Assembly (NCBI GenBank): GCA_036435485.1 | Contig: CM071595.1 | Span: 4,526,001-4,590,000 of the forward strand | Direction: 5' to 3' | DNA from: Saposhnikovia divaricata | Taxonomy: Eukaryota > Streptophyta > Magnoliopsida > Apiales > Apiaceae | DNA length: 64,000 nucleotides | Shown: positions 51,488 to 61,153 of the stretch, piece after piece | How the letters are laid out: each line of letters begins with the position of its first letter | How positions within the stretch are numbered: position 1 is the first letter of the stretch | The notes under the pieces: generated by a model | Told to the model about the DNA's origin: nothing | Databases searched by the model: none | Seen by the model: the letters and a program-made list of their open reading frames with translations, nothing else | Program-made: the position numbers and the translations under genes

Positions 51488-52084
51488 TTATTTTGAGCGG
51501 CTAAAGAGAGGATCAAGCGGATTGTTTCAAGTGGAGCAAATACTTCCTTATAATCAACACCATATTTTTTCTTGTAACCTTTCACCACTAATCGGGCCTT
51601 GTATTTTTCAACTTCACCTTGGACATTCAACTTTGTCTTATAAACCCATTTAACTCCAATAGGTTTCTTTGCTTTAGGAGCTTCAACTAATTCCCATGCT
51701 TTATTCCTTTCAATTGCATCAATTTCTTGATTCATGGCTTGCCTCCATTTAACTTCCTTAGCGGCATCTTCAAAATCAATCGGATCCGCATTTGCATATA
51801 AAGCAAAATCAACAAATTCATCTTCCAAAATTCTTCTTGTTGCTCCATAAAGATCCGCTATAGTTCTTGTCTTTTTAGGTGGTAATTTGGAACATGAAGA
51901 TGATGATGAGCTTAGAGGAGAATTGGATGGTGGAGTAGGTGGAGTGGCGCCTTCTTCTTCAATTGGATCAAATGCATCATCATCAAGAAAGATACTTGAA
52001 CTTTCTTTCTCAATTTCCATTCCCATGAAGCCTCCTCATTAAAAATTACATCACGACTAATTATGACCTTCTTTGTAATGGGAT
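51448..52084 (-). pseudogene. Copia integrase tail and RT N-terminal part
   Basis: Starting from the hAT-like insertion, the frame reads NPITKKVIISRDVIFNEE (end of integrase), an acidic/Ser-rich linker (PPTPPSNSPLSSSSSSC), then the RT start (WRQAMNQEIDAIERNKAWEL, KPIGVKWVYKTKLN, YKARLVVKGYKKKYGVDY, VHQMDVKSAF). A missing T near 51455 breaks the frame immediately after MDVKSAF. The domain continues in the next frame with LNGELQEEV. Confidence 0.9.
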
Positions 52085-52466
52085 TAGGGGTGAGCAGAAC
52101 CGAACCGGAACCGAAGAACAGAACCGAACCACACAATTTCGGTTCGGTTCGGTCCAATTTTTTTCTTTTTCGGTCGGTTCGGTTCTTTTGGTTAGAACCG
52201 AAAAAATTTCGGTTCGGTTCTTCCGTAAGTAATTTCGGTTAGAACCGAACCACCCGAATTATATATATATATATATATTAATAATAATAATAATATATAC
52301 AATAAGTAGTTAATACTTAATAATAATATATACAATAATATATAAATATAAATATAAATATTTATATTTATAATAATATATATATATTTATATTAATAAT
52401 AATATATATATATTAATAATAATAATATATAAACTAAATAGTTAATACTTAATAATAATATATACA

Positions 52467-52515
<49 letters not shown>

Positions 52516-52787
52516 TTATATTTATAATAATATATTTATAATAATAATAGTATATTTATATTAATAATAATATATACAATAATAATTCAAAATTCAAAAA
52601 ATTCGGTTCTTATGGATCGGACCGAACCGACCGAATTATTTCGGTTCGGGTCTGGTTCGGTCCAGAATTTTATTCGGTTTGGTTCGGTTCTAAAATAATT
52701 GAAAATTCGGTTCTCGGTTCTTTCGGTTCGGTTCGGTTCGGTTCGGTTCTGGACCGAACCGACCGAATGCTCACCCCTAAATGGGAT
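52077..52787. mobile_element. hAT-like non-autonomous element with 8-bp TSD
   Basis: The element occupies 52085-52779 (695 bp). Its terminal inverted repeats are TAGGGGTGAGCA and TGCTCACCCCTA, and the flanking duplications AATGGGAT are at 52077-52084 and 52780-52787. Next to each end are many CCGAAC/GGTTCG words in both orientations. The centre (about 52259-52590) is almost pure AT (TA and TAA runs). An 8-bp TSD and this end type fit the hAT superfamily. It has no ORF. It sits inside the copia pol gene, between KLYNP and NPITKK of one continuous reading frame. Confidence 0.92.
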
Positions 52788-53522
52788 TGTATAATTTGTA
52801 TGCTTTGGAAGCTTCACTATAACCAACAAAGATGCATTTTTCAGATTTATCATCAAGTTTGCTTCTCTTTTCATCGGGCACATGAGAGTAACAAATGTTT
52901 CCAAAAATTCTAAAGTGAGAGACACATGGCTTCTTACGACTCCAAGCTTCTTGTGGAGTCTTCCCTTGTACACTTTTAGTAGGTGCACGATTGAGAACAT
53001 AGCATGCACAAGCAACCGCTTCGGCCCAAAACATCTTAGGCAATCCTTTTGTTCTCAACATACTTCGAACAAGCTCCATGATTATTCGGTTCTTCCTCTC
53101 GGCCACCCCATTTTGTTGAGGGGTTGAGCGAACCGTTAGCTGATGACGAATGCCATGCTTTTTCAAAAAAACTTCCAAATTCTTGGGACATATATTCACC
53201 ACCACGATCAGATCGTAGTGTCTTTAAAAGAATTACCTCCAATAGAGTTTGTGCGCATAGGTCCACACAAATCCGAATGTACCAATTCCAATGGCTTTTT
53301 AGATCGCCATGCCTTCTCTTTTGGAAATGGATCTCGATGGTGGTTGCCAAAAATGCAATCTTCACATACTTGATCTTGCTTTTGAATATTTGGAATACCT
53401 CTCACCATATGACCTTTACAAATCTTTGATAGAGTGCTAAAACTCAAGTGATTATATCGAAGATGCCAAAGCCAAGACTTGTCATTCACAATATTAATTA
53501 GCAAAACATGGAAGAGACTCAC
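52780..53522 (-). pseudogene. Copia integrase, frameshifted and internally deleted
   Basis: 53522-53208 encodes the zinc-binding part (LWHLRYNHLSFSTLSKIC ... CEDCIFG) and VHSDLCGPM with the first catalytic Asp, up to SIGGNSF. The next match is LKTLRSDRGGEYMSQEF in another frame. The roughly 50-60 residues that normally lie between, including the second catalytic Asp, are missing. A further one-base shift near 53195-53175 leads to KKHGIRHQLTVRSTPQQNGV, AERKNRIIMELVRSML (catalytic Glu) and the C-terminal segment ending KAYKLYNP. The deletion makes the enzyme inactive whatever happens to the frame. Confidence 0.88.
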
Positions 53523-54516
53523 TTTGAATTTTCAATGGAAACATTTTAGTTGATGTCATCTTGACTCTTGCAACAAGAACACCATTTTTATCTTTGATCA
53601 CACAAAAATCATCTTTAAAATTCACATGATGCCCCTTTCTTGTAAGTTGCCCAACACTTAAAAGATTATGTTTAAGATCGGGTACATAATAAACATTAGA
53701 GATGTAGTTTGTACCTTGCTTTGTTTGGATTGGAATATCACCACAACCTTTGACAATGAGCCGTTTGTTGTCTCCCGTCTTGACTTCTCGTTGGACACTT
53801 TCATCAAAATTCACAAAGCAATTTTTATTTCCGGTCATGTGGTTACTACAACCACTATCGATATACCAAACATCTTCAAGAGATTCTTCTTGAACATTAC
53901 TAACAAGAAGCATACTTTCATCTTTATCCTCAATATTCTCATGTAAAAAATTTGATTCATCTTTTTCATCATTAATCCTTTTGTAGCAATCTTTTTTCAT
54001 ATGCCCATTTTTATGACAATAATGGCATTGAAAATTAAAAGAATTACCTCTTCCTCTTCCATTGTAACCTCCACGAGCTCTTCCTCTTCCTCTTTGATAT
54101 GAGCTTGAATTTTCACTTGGCACTTTTCCTCTTCCTTGTCCTCGACCACGAAATGATCCTCTTCCACCTCTTCCTCTAAAACCGCCATGATTAGTGTCTT
54201 GAACTTGAAAAGCTTGCTCCGAAGGAGAGTCAAATTGTTTGATGCGTAGCTCGTGAGATTGTAGTGAGCCCAACAATTCTTCAAGAGAGAAAGTATTCAA
54301 ATCCTTTGATTCTTCAATAGCCACAACAACATGCTCAAATTTTCGAGTCATGCTACGAAGAATTTTTTCCAAGACTCTTCTATCTGAAATTTCTTCACCA
54401 TTTACACGAAGTTGATTAACAATCGAAATTGTTCGATTATAATATTCCTCCACCGTTTCTCCTTCTTTCATTTTGAGTGAATCAAATTCTCCTCTTAGAG
54501 CTTGAAGTCTCACCAT
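53494..54516 (-). pseudogene. Copia gag C-terminal part and protease
   Basis: Reads through the end of the gag domain (ILRSMTRKFEHVVVAIEESK), an RG-rich stretch (GGFRGRGGRGSFRGRGQGRG), a CCHC zinc knuckle (CHYCHKNGHMKKDC) and the aspartic protease (VWYIDSGCSNHMTG, with DSG; YVPDLKHNLLSVGQL). A 4-bp insertion near 53500 (repeat of TAAT) ends the frame after LPCFAN and shifts the integrase into another frame. Confidence 0.9.
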
Positions 54517-54798
54517 ATTAACCTTTTCTTCACCTTTGTAAGCCTTGTTAAGGATGTCCCACGCCTCCTTGGATGTTGATGCTGTTGAAATCCTCTCAAA
54601 AATAACTTCATCAAGTTCGATTATAATATTCCTCCACCGTTTCTCCTTCTTTCATTTTGAGTGAATCAAATTCTCCTCTTAGAGCTTGAAGTCTCACCAT
54701 TTTAACCTTTTCTTCACCTTTGTAAGCCTTGTTAAGGATGTCCGACGCCTCCTTGGATGTTGATGCTATTGAAATCCTCTCAAAAATAACTTCATCAA
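54431..54798 (-). repeat. 184-bp tandem duplication in copia gag
   Basis: 54431-54614 is repeated at 54615-54798 with at least three substitutions between copies (for example CCATATTAACC/CCATTTTAACC and TCCCACGCC/TCCGACGCC). Because 184 is not a multiple of three, the duplication shifts gag out of frame. The substitutions show it is not brand new. Confidence 0.93.
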
Positions 54799-55033
54799 CT
54801 GCTTGATAAATAAAGTAGAGAGCTTTCTTGTCCTTTTTTTGATTCTCCTTCAAACTGCTTAATTGTTGTGGCGAGAGTTTGGATTGATCCTCCGATTTTT
54901 CATATCCATTTTCCACAATCTCCCAAAGATCTTGAAAGCCATATAACACTTTCATTTGAATGCTCCATTGGTTGTAATTCTTTCCCGTCAAACGTGGCAG
55001 TTGAGGTTGTAATGTATTGCTGCTAGAAGCCAT
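54611..55033 (-). pseudogene. Copia gag N-terminal part
   Basis: Starts at the ATG at 55033 (MASSSNTLQPQLPRLTGKNY), followed by the DUF4219/UBN2-type gag core (NQWSIQMKVLYGFQDLWEIV ... KKDKKALYFIYQAVDE ... KMVRLQALRGEFDSL). It runs into the second copy of the 184-bp duplication and stops at 54611 (YYNRT then stop). Confidence 0.9.
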
Positions 55034-55049
55034 CTTAAAACAAGACTAA

Positions 55050-55215
55050 TAGGAATTTTTTTTGAACAGTACCGTACAGTATGTATGAACAGTGCCGTAT
55101 ATGAACAGTGCAGTACAGTATGTATGAACAGTACCGTATATGAACAGTATGTATGACCAGTACCGTATATGAACAGTACGTATATGAACAGTACCGTATA
55201 GATGAACGGTAACAC
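55050..55215 (-). repeat. Copia leader repeats (GAACAGTACCGTAT type)
   Basis: About nine imperfect copies of GAACAGTACCGTAT or GAACAGTATGTATGA lie between the PBS side and the gag ATG. On the minus strand they read as reiterated TTCATACGGTACTGTTC. The same repeat type lies upstream of the unrelated gag at 31836-32622. Confidence 0.8.
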
Positions 55216-55386
55216 TTCAAATTTCTGGAAAAATTCTGCAGAATTATCTGCAAAACTATCCTTCTGCAGTCACCTTCCGGCGGCGATTGGCAGCGCGTCG
55301 AAGCTCCGATCGGGGTGATTTCGGTGGCATTGGATTCGTCTCCGAGAGATCTTCGATTTGATATATTATGGCGAATATTCCGACTA

Positions 55387-55398
55387 GCTCTGATACCA
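55387..55398 (-). other. Primer binding site, initiator-Met tRNA
   Basis: Minus strand TGGTATCAGAGC, three bases from the end of the 5' LTR, complements the 3' end of plant initiator methionine tRNA. It is the standard primer site of Ty1/copia elements and fixes the element's orientation. Confidence 0.92.
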
Positions 55399-55401
55399 CT
55401 T

Positions 55402-55677
55402 TGATGGCTTGAAAGTAGAGATGAAGAAAAAAAATTGTTTCTTCTCAAACTCTCAAAACTCACTCTTTTATTAAGAACTCTCTGAATTTTTGATATGATT
55501 TTACATGCAAACTCTGAACCTATTTATAGTCTACATCTCAAGTATTTTACATCATTGATTACATCACCATTTAGGCAACCTACTACAAATTATTCAACAT
55601 TCAACACCAACCACATTTTATTCAAAACCTACCACATTTTATTCTAGAGAATTGAAATTTAGCTTATTAATTTAACA
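55402..55677 (-). repeat. Copia 5' LTR
   Basis: 276 bp, TG...CA ends, four substitutions relative to the other LTR. It is followed by TSD TTGCT at 55678-55682. Confidence 0.93.
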
Positions 55678-56558
55678 TTGCTATCCTTCCAAATCCCGAA
55701 ATTGATTTTAGGATGAAAGATGTTTATGGGTTTGGTGTTAGCTCACGTACTCGTTCCTTTAAGGTTCTGAGAATTTCAACCAGAAGGCAACCACCGCATC
55801 TAATTTATAAAAAAAGATCTGAGGCTCAGATTGTTACTATTGGGACTGATCACCATAAATGGAGAAGAGTGGACGGATATCTCCCGTACCCAAGCAATCA
55901 GGAAATTCTTGCTGCTACCGTGGAAGGATCTTTTCATTGGCTGTTTGATGACGAGAGGAAAAATATCACATCTTTGCATGCATTTAACCTTGAGGAAGAG
56001 CAGCACCATCAGATCCCCATTCCTTCTAATATAAAGAACTGCAATGTTATGAGGGTCGGGGTGTTGCACAAGTGTCTATGTATCATTGATAATTCTGTGC
56101 CTGGTCAATTTAGCATATGGTCGATGAAAGAGTATGGGGTGATGGAGTCTTGGTCTATAGAGTGCACTTTGAACGCCTCTATTCCAGGTGGATTGGATGC
56201 TTCCCCGTTAGTCCCCGTAGCAGTTATGAAGGATAACTTGCTTCTTTTCAAGTCTCAGAATGGTAATTTCTATACTTACGATCAGAAGAATACGAAATTT
56301 GCCAAGTTTGAAATCGAAAACATGGAAGTGCTGGGTGAATTTAACGGTCACATTGTTCACTCTTCAAATTTCTGTCCAGACAATATGTTGGCAACTGGAT
56401 GTTTGAAGTTAGAAGACTCGTTAGAGGCTGCCCTGCGCAGTCAGCTAAGTGATTTGAAAAGAAAGTCGATAGAAGATTTCCTACTAGCTAGGAGGAAGTA
56501 TGCTGTATTTTAGTACTAGCGACTATCGAGTAAACCCTGTCATAGTTCTAAACTTTTA

Positions 56559-56564
56559 AATAAA
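56559..56564 (+). terminator. Poly(A)-like signal of the F-box pseudogene
   Basis: AATAAA, in the same place after the stop codon as in the intact copy (34859). Confidence 0.4.
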
Positions 56565-57008
56565 ATATGAAAGTTACAATATTAATATATTTAACTGATT
56601 CAAATAAACTAGTGATTGCTTATATGATTCGTTCAACTTCTTGTTGCACATATCTGTGTGCTCAATTTCATGATTGTTGCCCCTACTGTGATGCACAATG
56701 ATTCCTTAATTTCTCAAATAAATAAGCAATGGGCTGATAAGTAAACCTACTAAAAGCATAATAGGGTGCGCAGCCACATTGTTTCCCCTTCTAAATGTAC
56801 TTTTACCAATTCGTTTTAAATGTAAAAACTATATCAATTTCAGATATTGTACTGAAACAGGTTCAGGCACGTTAACAAAAGCACACAGAATCAAAATTTG
56901 CAATCCTAAGTACTCAACAAAAGTAAGAGTTGGTGCCTTGGGTAAAGTACACATAAGCTTTGGGTTTAAGCCCCACATTGGATTGTTATTTTGAAGCTCG
57001 ATTTTGAG

Positions 57009-57171
57009 TAAGGGCCTATTAAATGTTCGTAATAACGTTTTTTTTGTGTACGTTCTTCTCCGTGAGATATATGGATACTAGTAGTGATAATTCCCACGGC
57101 CGATTAGAGGCTTCCGATCATCGTTCTGGGCTCTCTTCCAGAAACACAAGCTTTGGGTTTAAGCCCCACAT
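57009..57171. other. Flank with a partial third copy of the F-box 3' flank
   Basis: CACAAGCTTTGGGTTTAAGC then CCCACATTG at about 57145-57173 repeats the text at about 56951-56980 (and 34997-35025 in copy A) and then stops abruptly at TGTAGGAG. No gene is seen. The break coincides with a possible LTR end. Confidence 0.55.
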
Positions 57172-57690
57172 TGTAGGAGTTTTTTTGTATGAAAGTTCTC
57201 TTTTTTTTTCTGTGTGTAGAATAGGGGTATTTATAGGTTGGGTTTCCCAATCACTGTTGTCCACTAGTTGTGCCGTTAAAGCTACAGTGAGCCATTATTG
57301 GAACAGTGATTGGTGTTCCCTCCAAACATACCTTGATTCTGCCACTTGAGCTACTTCAGTCAGATTTTGTCTGTTGCAACTGGGTGTCTTTGAATATTAT
57401 ATTGCCTCTTTGTCTTATGGAGCAAGGTACCTTTATGCAAGTGGGCAAGTGGGTGTACCTTTATGCAAGTGGGTGTGCAAATGGATAAAGCAAGATATTT
57501 TTGTGCAAGTGGGTTAGTATAAGAGAGATGATAGCTTGAAATACTTTTTGTGGATATTCTTTTGTATTTGTTGAAATAATACTTTTGAAATTAGATATAC
57601 TTTGTCAAGTATTCCAGAATTGTGTTTTTAGGGAACAAGTATTTTGTTAGTAGTGGGTGACCGCTGATAGCTATCAGCGGGTACTTATCA
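57172..57690 (-). repeat. Candidate 3' LTR of the minus-strand gypsy element
   Basis: In element orientation the segment would begin TGATAAGTACCCGC (57690) and end CTCCTACA (57172), with TG...CA termini. A purine-rich stretch (AGAGGGAGTGCGGGGCAA) sits just upstream as possible polypurine tract. CACAT at 57167-57171 would be the target duplication. No second LTR is available to verify it. Confidence 0.3.
57661..57680. repeat. Perfect 20-bp palindrome
   Basis: CCGCTGATAG followed directly by its reverse complement CTATCAGCGG. It lies at the start of the candidate LTR. Confidence 0.85.
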
Positions 57691-57780
57691 TTGCCCCGCA
57701 CTCCCTCTAGGCGATTTAGCGGGTAGGGGGAGTAAAAGAAAACGAAAAGCAAAAAAAATGCGAAACTGCGTGATGCCTGT

Positions 57781-57942
57781 GCCCCCCAAGTGTTGGCGGA
57801 CAACACTTAGGAGTTAGAAAATCTTTGTAAAAATGTGCCCCCCAATTGTTGGCGGACAACACTTAGGAGTTAGAAAATCTTTGTAAAAATGTGCCCCCTA
57901 AGTGTTGGCGGACAACACTTAGGAGTTAGAAAATTTTGCTAG
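57781..57942. repeat. 56-bp tandem repeat, 3 copies, each with a hairpin
   Basis: Units start at 57781, 57837 and 57893 (GCCCCCCAAGTGTTGGCGGA and variants). Each includes AAGTGTT-GGCGGAC-AACACTT, a 7-bp stem with 7-nt loop; the second copy has one stem mismatch. Confidence 0.92.
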
Positions 57943-58242
57943 ATGGGTTCAAGTTTGTGCGGTTTGCGGTGCTTGACGTGTACGAAGTTGAAACGTTTTT
58001 GTTTGATATGCGTAACTGCTATGCGAATAAATGCTTATTATTGTCAATTAATGAGAGAATAATATTAAATGCCAATAATATGAGAAATGATAAGTAGCAG
58101 TGCGTATTAATGAGTGAAGTGACCTTTGGGTGGAGGGAGAATGTACCTTTGAAATAATATGTGAAGAAAAGTGGGGAGTTATTACCAAGTGAGTAGTTGG
58201 TGTTTTGTACCGAGGCAGTTATTATTGTGCTTTTGCCGTGGA

Positions 58243-58312
58243 CCAATCAGAAGCTACCACGTTGCGTGTTATAATCTCTCCCCCTCTTTTCACACGCCTC
58301 ACGTAATAAAAA
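58243..58312 (+). promoter_or_regulatory. Putative promoter of antisense ORF1
   Basis: A CCAAT box (58243-58247) is followed about 60 bp later by ACGTAATAAAAAGG, a weak TATA-like element, then CT-rich leader sequence. A GT donor at 58471 (TTTGCG|GTAAGATTT) and an acceptor at 58976 (TTGTGTAG) would define a 506-bp leader intron ending directly before an ATG. Confidence 0.45.
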
Positions 58313-59851
58313 GGGAGGTTTGCTCAGTTATTAATCTCATCTTTTTACTGTCTTCATATCTCTTGCTTTTGAGTTTTTACTCGGTTGTTCTTGGCTGTTT
58401 GTTGCTGCGCTATTCCGGTAATCGACGAGGTTTCTATCCCTTTAAAGCCGTTCGTATCTCCTGCTTTGCGGTAAGATTTGTGCTATTTCTTTGTATTTTC
58501 TTTTGTGATTTCTGTTTCCTAGATAACCGTGCCATGTATGTATCTCCATTTTTGTGATGTCTGTTTAAATAGGTGGTTTTGAATGTGGGTTTGTGTTTGT
58601 CTTTTGTTTTAGTGGTAAGTGGATTTTGTTTCGATTTCCTTTTTTACGAAAAAGAGTTCGATTTATGTTTTTGGTAGGTTTTTGGCCATGACTTTTGGTG
58701 GTGTATTGCTTGTTGTTCATGGTTTATGAGTTTGAGTTCTGTGATTTTTTGATGTTTAGGCCAGTGATGTTGTGTATATATGTATGTATATGTTTAAATA
58801 AGGTGTAAATTGCTTTGTGATGCTGTGGCTTCGGTGTTTGTGGAGGGAAATGGAATATGAATCGTTTTTCTTGTATTAATAAAAATGGAAATTGCTGTGA
58901 AAATCCACGTGTACCTTGATATTTGTAAGCGGTTTTTGTGTAGGCGGTACTGGTTTTTTACTTTGAATTTGTGTAGATGGGTGATGAATTCACAGATCAT
59001 GGGACCAGAGAGAAGGGCCCGTTGATAAACGTGCACGGGCGCGGATATTGGGCAATTGACCTACCCAGCTGTTCTTCGGAGAAATCGGTACAGATACTTT
59101 GAGAGTAGTGAGAGTTTGTTCCGGGCAACCAATGTGGCACCGACAGCATATTCGAAGGCGCAGATGGATGCCGCCTTTTCTAGATTTCCTCATCTTCAAC
59201 ACGACAGTATGTTCATGGCTGATGTATGGTCAGAGTATGTTAGTAGGATGTTCCGGATAGAAGATGGCTATTTCTTGCAGCGGGCGGAACCGGGTGAGAG
59301 GCTGTATCACCGTTTTGATGACGGTTCTGTGTGTATCCCAGTTAGTCATTTGAAGGCTGGTTTCCGGGTTCCCCCACACAAATTTATCATGGATTTATTC
59401 CAGGTGTATTTTCAGTGTCCGTTAGCCCAGTTTACGCCCAATTCCATAAGAGCTATTAATTGGTTTATAGCCAGTAGTGAAGCGATGGGTAAGCAGCCGA
59501 CGTTCAGGTCGTTTTTCTGTCTGTTTGATGTGAAAGCTAGTCGTGCAAAGCCTTTCTATGAATTGCAATTTGTGAAGCCGAATACCGTAATTGGGAAGGC
59601 CTTGGATGGACATCAGCCGTTTTTATTTCCCAAGGGCATGGCGGGTTGGCATGAGGAGTTTTTGGTTATCGGTGGTGGTGAGTTTGCCTGGCAGAAGAAT
59701 TTTACGAAGAAAGTTGAGTGTACTTATAAGGTGAACCGCAATCGATTGAGCCGTGTTGAGATTGATATCTTGGTCAGGCTTGTGAAGGCGCTAGGCGATG
59801 TGTGGACGGAATCCAATTTTGCTGATCCGGCTGACTTGAGAAGACATTGCT

Positions 59852-59923
59852 GTAAGTCTCTGTTTCCTGTTTTTTGTTGTTTTTGTTTTGTCTGCTACTG
59901 ACAATATCGTTTATTTTGTGTAG
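59852..59923 (+). other. 72-bp intron in antisense ORF1
   Basis: Donor GTAAGTC and acceptor TTTTGTGTAG. The two exons join in the same frame (RRHC then LLDPRKPELD), and the intron contains an in-frame stop, so splicing is needed for the long product. Confidence 0.7.
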
Positions 59924-60495
59924 TACTGGATCCTCGTAAGCCGGAGCTGGATGTACACCCAACCCTGGGTCTGAGTGAAGCGAGGTTGTATGCAAAGTTT
60001 ATGTTGACGGTTCCCCCCAGACCAAACCGTCTCCGCGGTGGTCAATTTTCTACTGCAAATATATTGGATGCTTTTGACTTATCAGGTGAAGGTGGAGGGG
60101 CTGAACCTTCTGTTCCTTTTGAAGATCCAGAAACCGTTGTGGAGGAGGAAGATACTGAGGAAGAGGTGGGTGAGGATGACATTGATTCGAAGGCCGACTC
60201 GCTATCTGAGGAGTTGGTAGGTGAGTCTGAGGAGTTTTTGGGTGGGGAAGGTCAGGCAGTTGATGAAAACCTCGAGTTAGAGTCAGAGGGAGAGAAACCT
60301 GCGCAAGGAGAGAGTGAAAGGGATGAGGCCGCGGTTGAAGTTGACATGGCCGCCGTGGCAGATGTACAAACTGAGGGTGAGAAGCCCGCCAATGTTGAAG
60401 CACTTGTTGAAGAGGAAGTGCCCGCTGAAAGTGGAGGCAATAGTCCTGGTACCGTGGCGAGGCTATATGCTGCCAGCCTTGGAGTTGGTGAAAAA

Positions 60496-60583
60496 GAACC
60501 GGATATTCTTTCAAGGGAGTATAGAGCGTCCATTCGAAGAGTATAGAACCGGATATTCTTTCAAGGGAGTATAGAGCGGTCGC
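60496..60583 (+). repeat. 50-bp tandem duplication in antisense ORF1
   Basis: GAACCGGATATTCTTTCAAG begins at 60496 and again at 60546. The offset of 50 bp is exactly what separates the frame before (ending at 60546) from the frame after, so removing one unit would restore continuity. Confidence 0.9.
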
Positions 60584-61067
60584 TACTCTTGGGAGCAAGG
60601 TAGTAGTTGACTTAGATTCTGAAGAGACTCTGACGACCGCTCCAGCGGCCGAGGTTGCTGCGGATATACATGTTGATGTGGCGGGTGATGTTCTGCCTCC
60701 AAGTTTGAAACGGAGAGTTATTGATGATGTTGGTCCGTCTAAGCGTAGACGGATCGAGGCTTCCAGGGTAGGTGATTACATTCCTTCCAACCTGGTCGTT
60801 GATGAAAGCACAAATACCGCTTCTGATGGTACTGAGAAAGAGGATGGTGAGGATAATGGAGAGTCTTTTGAAGAGATTGTTCATTATACAAGTAGTGATG
60901 ATGAAGTTAATGACGCCGAGTTTGGTAATAGGCCTGGCTATGGTTTTCTCTTTAAGTCAGGGCCTAATACTTTCACGGCGGAATCTATGACTGATGACGA
61001 TCTGCTAAGGATGAATGAGTTGAGTTGGGGGCGGATGTGTCGCCTTTCGCAGAAGTACACTGCACGG

Positions 61068-61153
61068 GTATGCATCTGTCTAGTAGTTTTCTGTTTGCTC
61101 TTACTTGTGCCCGTTGTTGACTTGTCTTATGTTTTGTGTTGTGTTTTTTGTAG
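61068..61153 (+). other. 86-bp intron in antisense ORF1
   Basis: GTATGC donor after CTGCACGG and TTTTTTGTAG acceptor. It joins KYTAR to NQCMYTGLMARGNMY in frame. Element 1 has a comparable 92-bp intron before its coiled coil. Confidence 0.7.

Larger units (their letters stand above)
49981..55677 (-). mobile_element. Ty1/copia retrotransposon, complete ends, defective coding
   Basis: A 5,697-bp element with 276-bp LTRs (TGATGGCTTG ... TTTAACA), a 5-bp TSD and coding on the minus strand. The order is 5' LTR (right), PBS, leader repeats, gag, protease, integrase, RT, RNase H, polypurine tract, 3' LTR (left), the standard copia order. The LTRs differ at 4 of 276 positions by direct comparison. 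The coding region is much more damaged: a 184-bp tandem duplication in gag, a 4-bp insertion and a further frameshift in integrase, a deletion across the integrase core, a 1-bp frameshift in RT, an in-frame TGA after RT, and a nested hAT-like element. It cannot encode its own movement. Confidence 0.95.
49513..56513 (+). pseudogene. F-box pseudogene split by a copia insertion
   Basis: Starts MSGQGNVVTNEGTK at the ATG at 49513 and keeps the F-box (LIEALPTALLMSIIALIPIS). Codon 123 is TAG (49879-49881) where copy A has GAT (Asp). Otherwise the frame stays open for 156 codons to 49980. There a copia element with TSD TTGCT interrupts it, and the frame resumes exactly at 55683 (ILPNPEIDFRMKDVYGF) to the stop at 56511-56513. 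The C-terminus has a small in-frame difference from copy A (SDLKRKSIEDFLLARRK against SDKSIKDLLARRK). The gene is dead by two lesions; their order cannot be told from this sequence. Confidence 0.93.
48804..57008. repeat. Segmental duplication, copy B (F-box locus)
   Basis: Direct-orientation duplicate of 32809-35055, starting at TTATCGAGGTTTACC and ending near GAAGCTCGATTTTGAG (57008). Excluding the 5.7-kb copia insertion it spans about 2.5 kb. Divergence in the coding part is a few percent by eye. The 3' flank has about 240 bp absent from copy A. Confidence 0.9.

Noticed and set aside
55050..55215. Tyr/Ser-rich ORFs on the minus strand in the copia leader
   Set aside because: They are translations of the GAACAGTACCGTAT repeats with no protein features.
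49981..55677. Active copia element
   Set aside because: Near-identical LTRs suggested activity, but the frameshifts, the stop and the integrase deletion exclude self-mobilisation.
60050..60598. 182-codon minus-strand ORF, Pro/His/Leu-rich
   Set aside because: It is a shadow of the acidic, GAG/GAA-rich exon of antisense ORF1. Such composition always leaves an open, Pro/Leu/His-rich complement.
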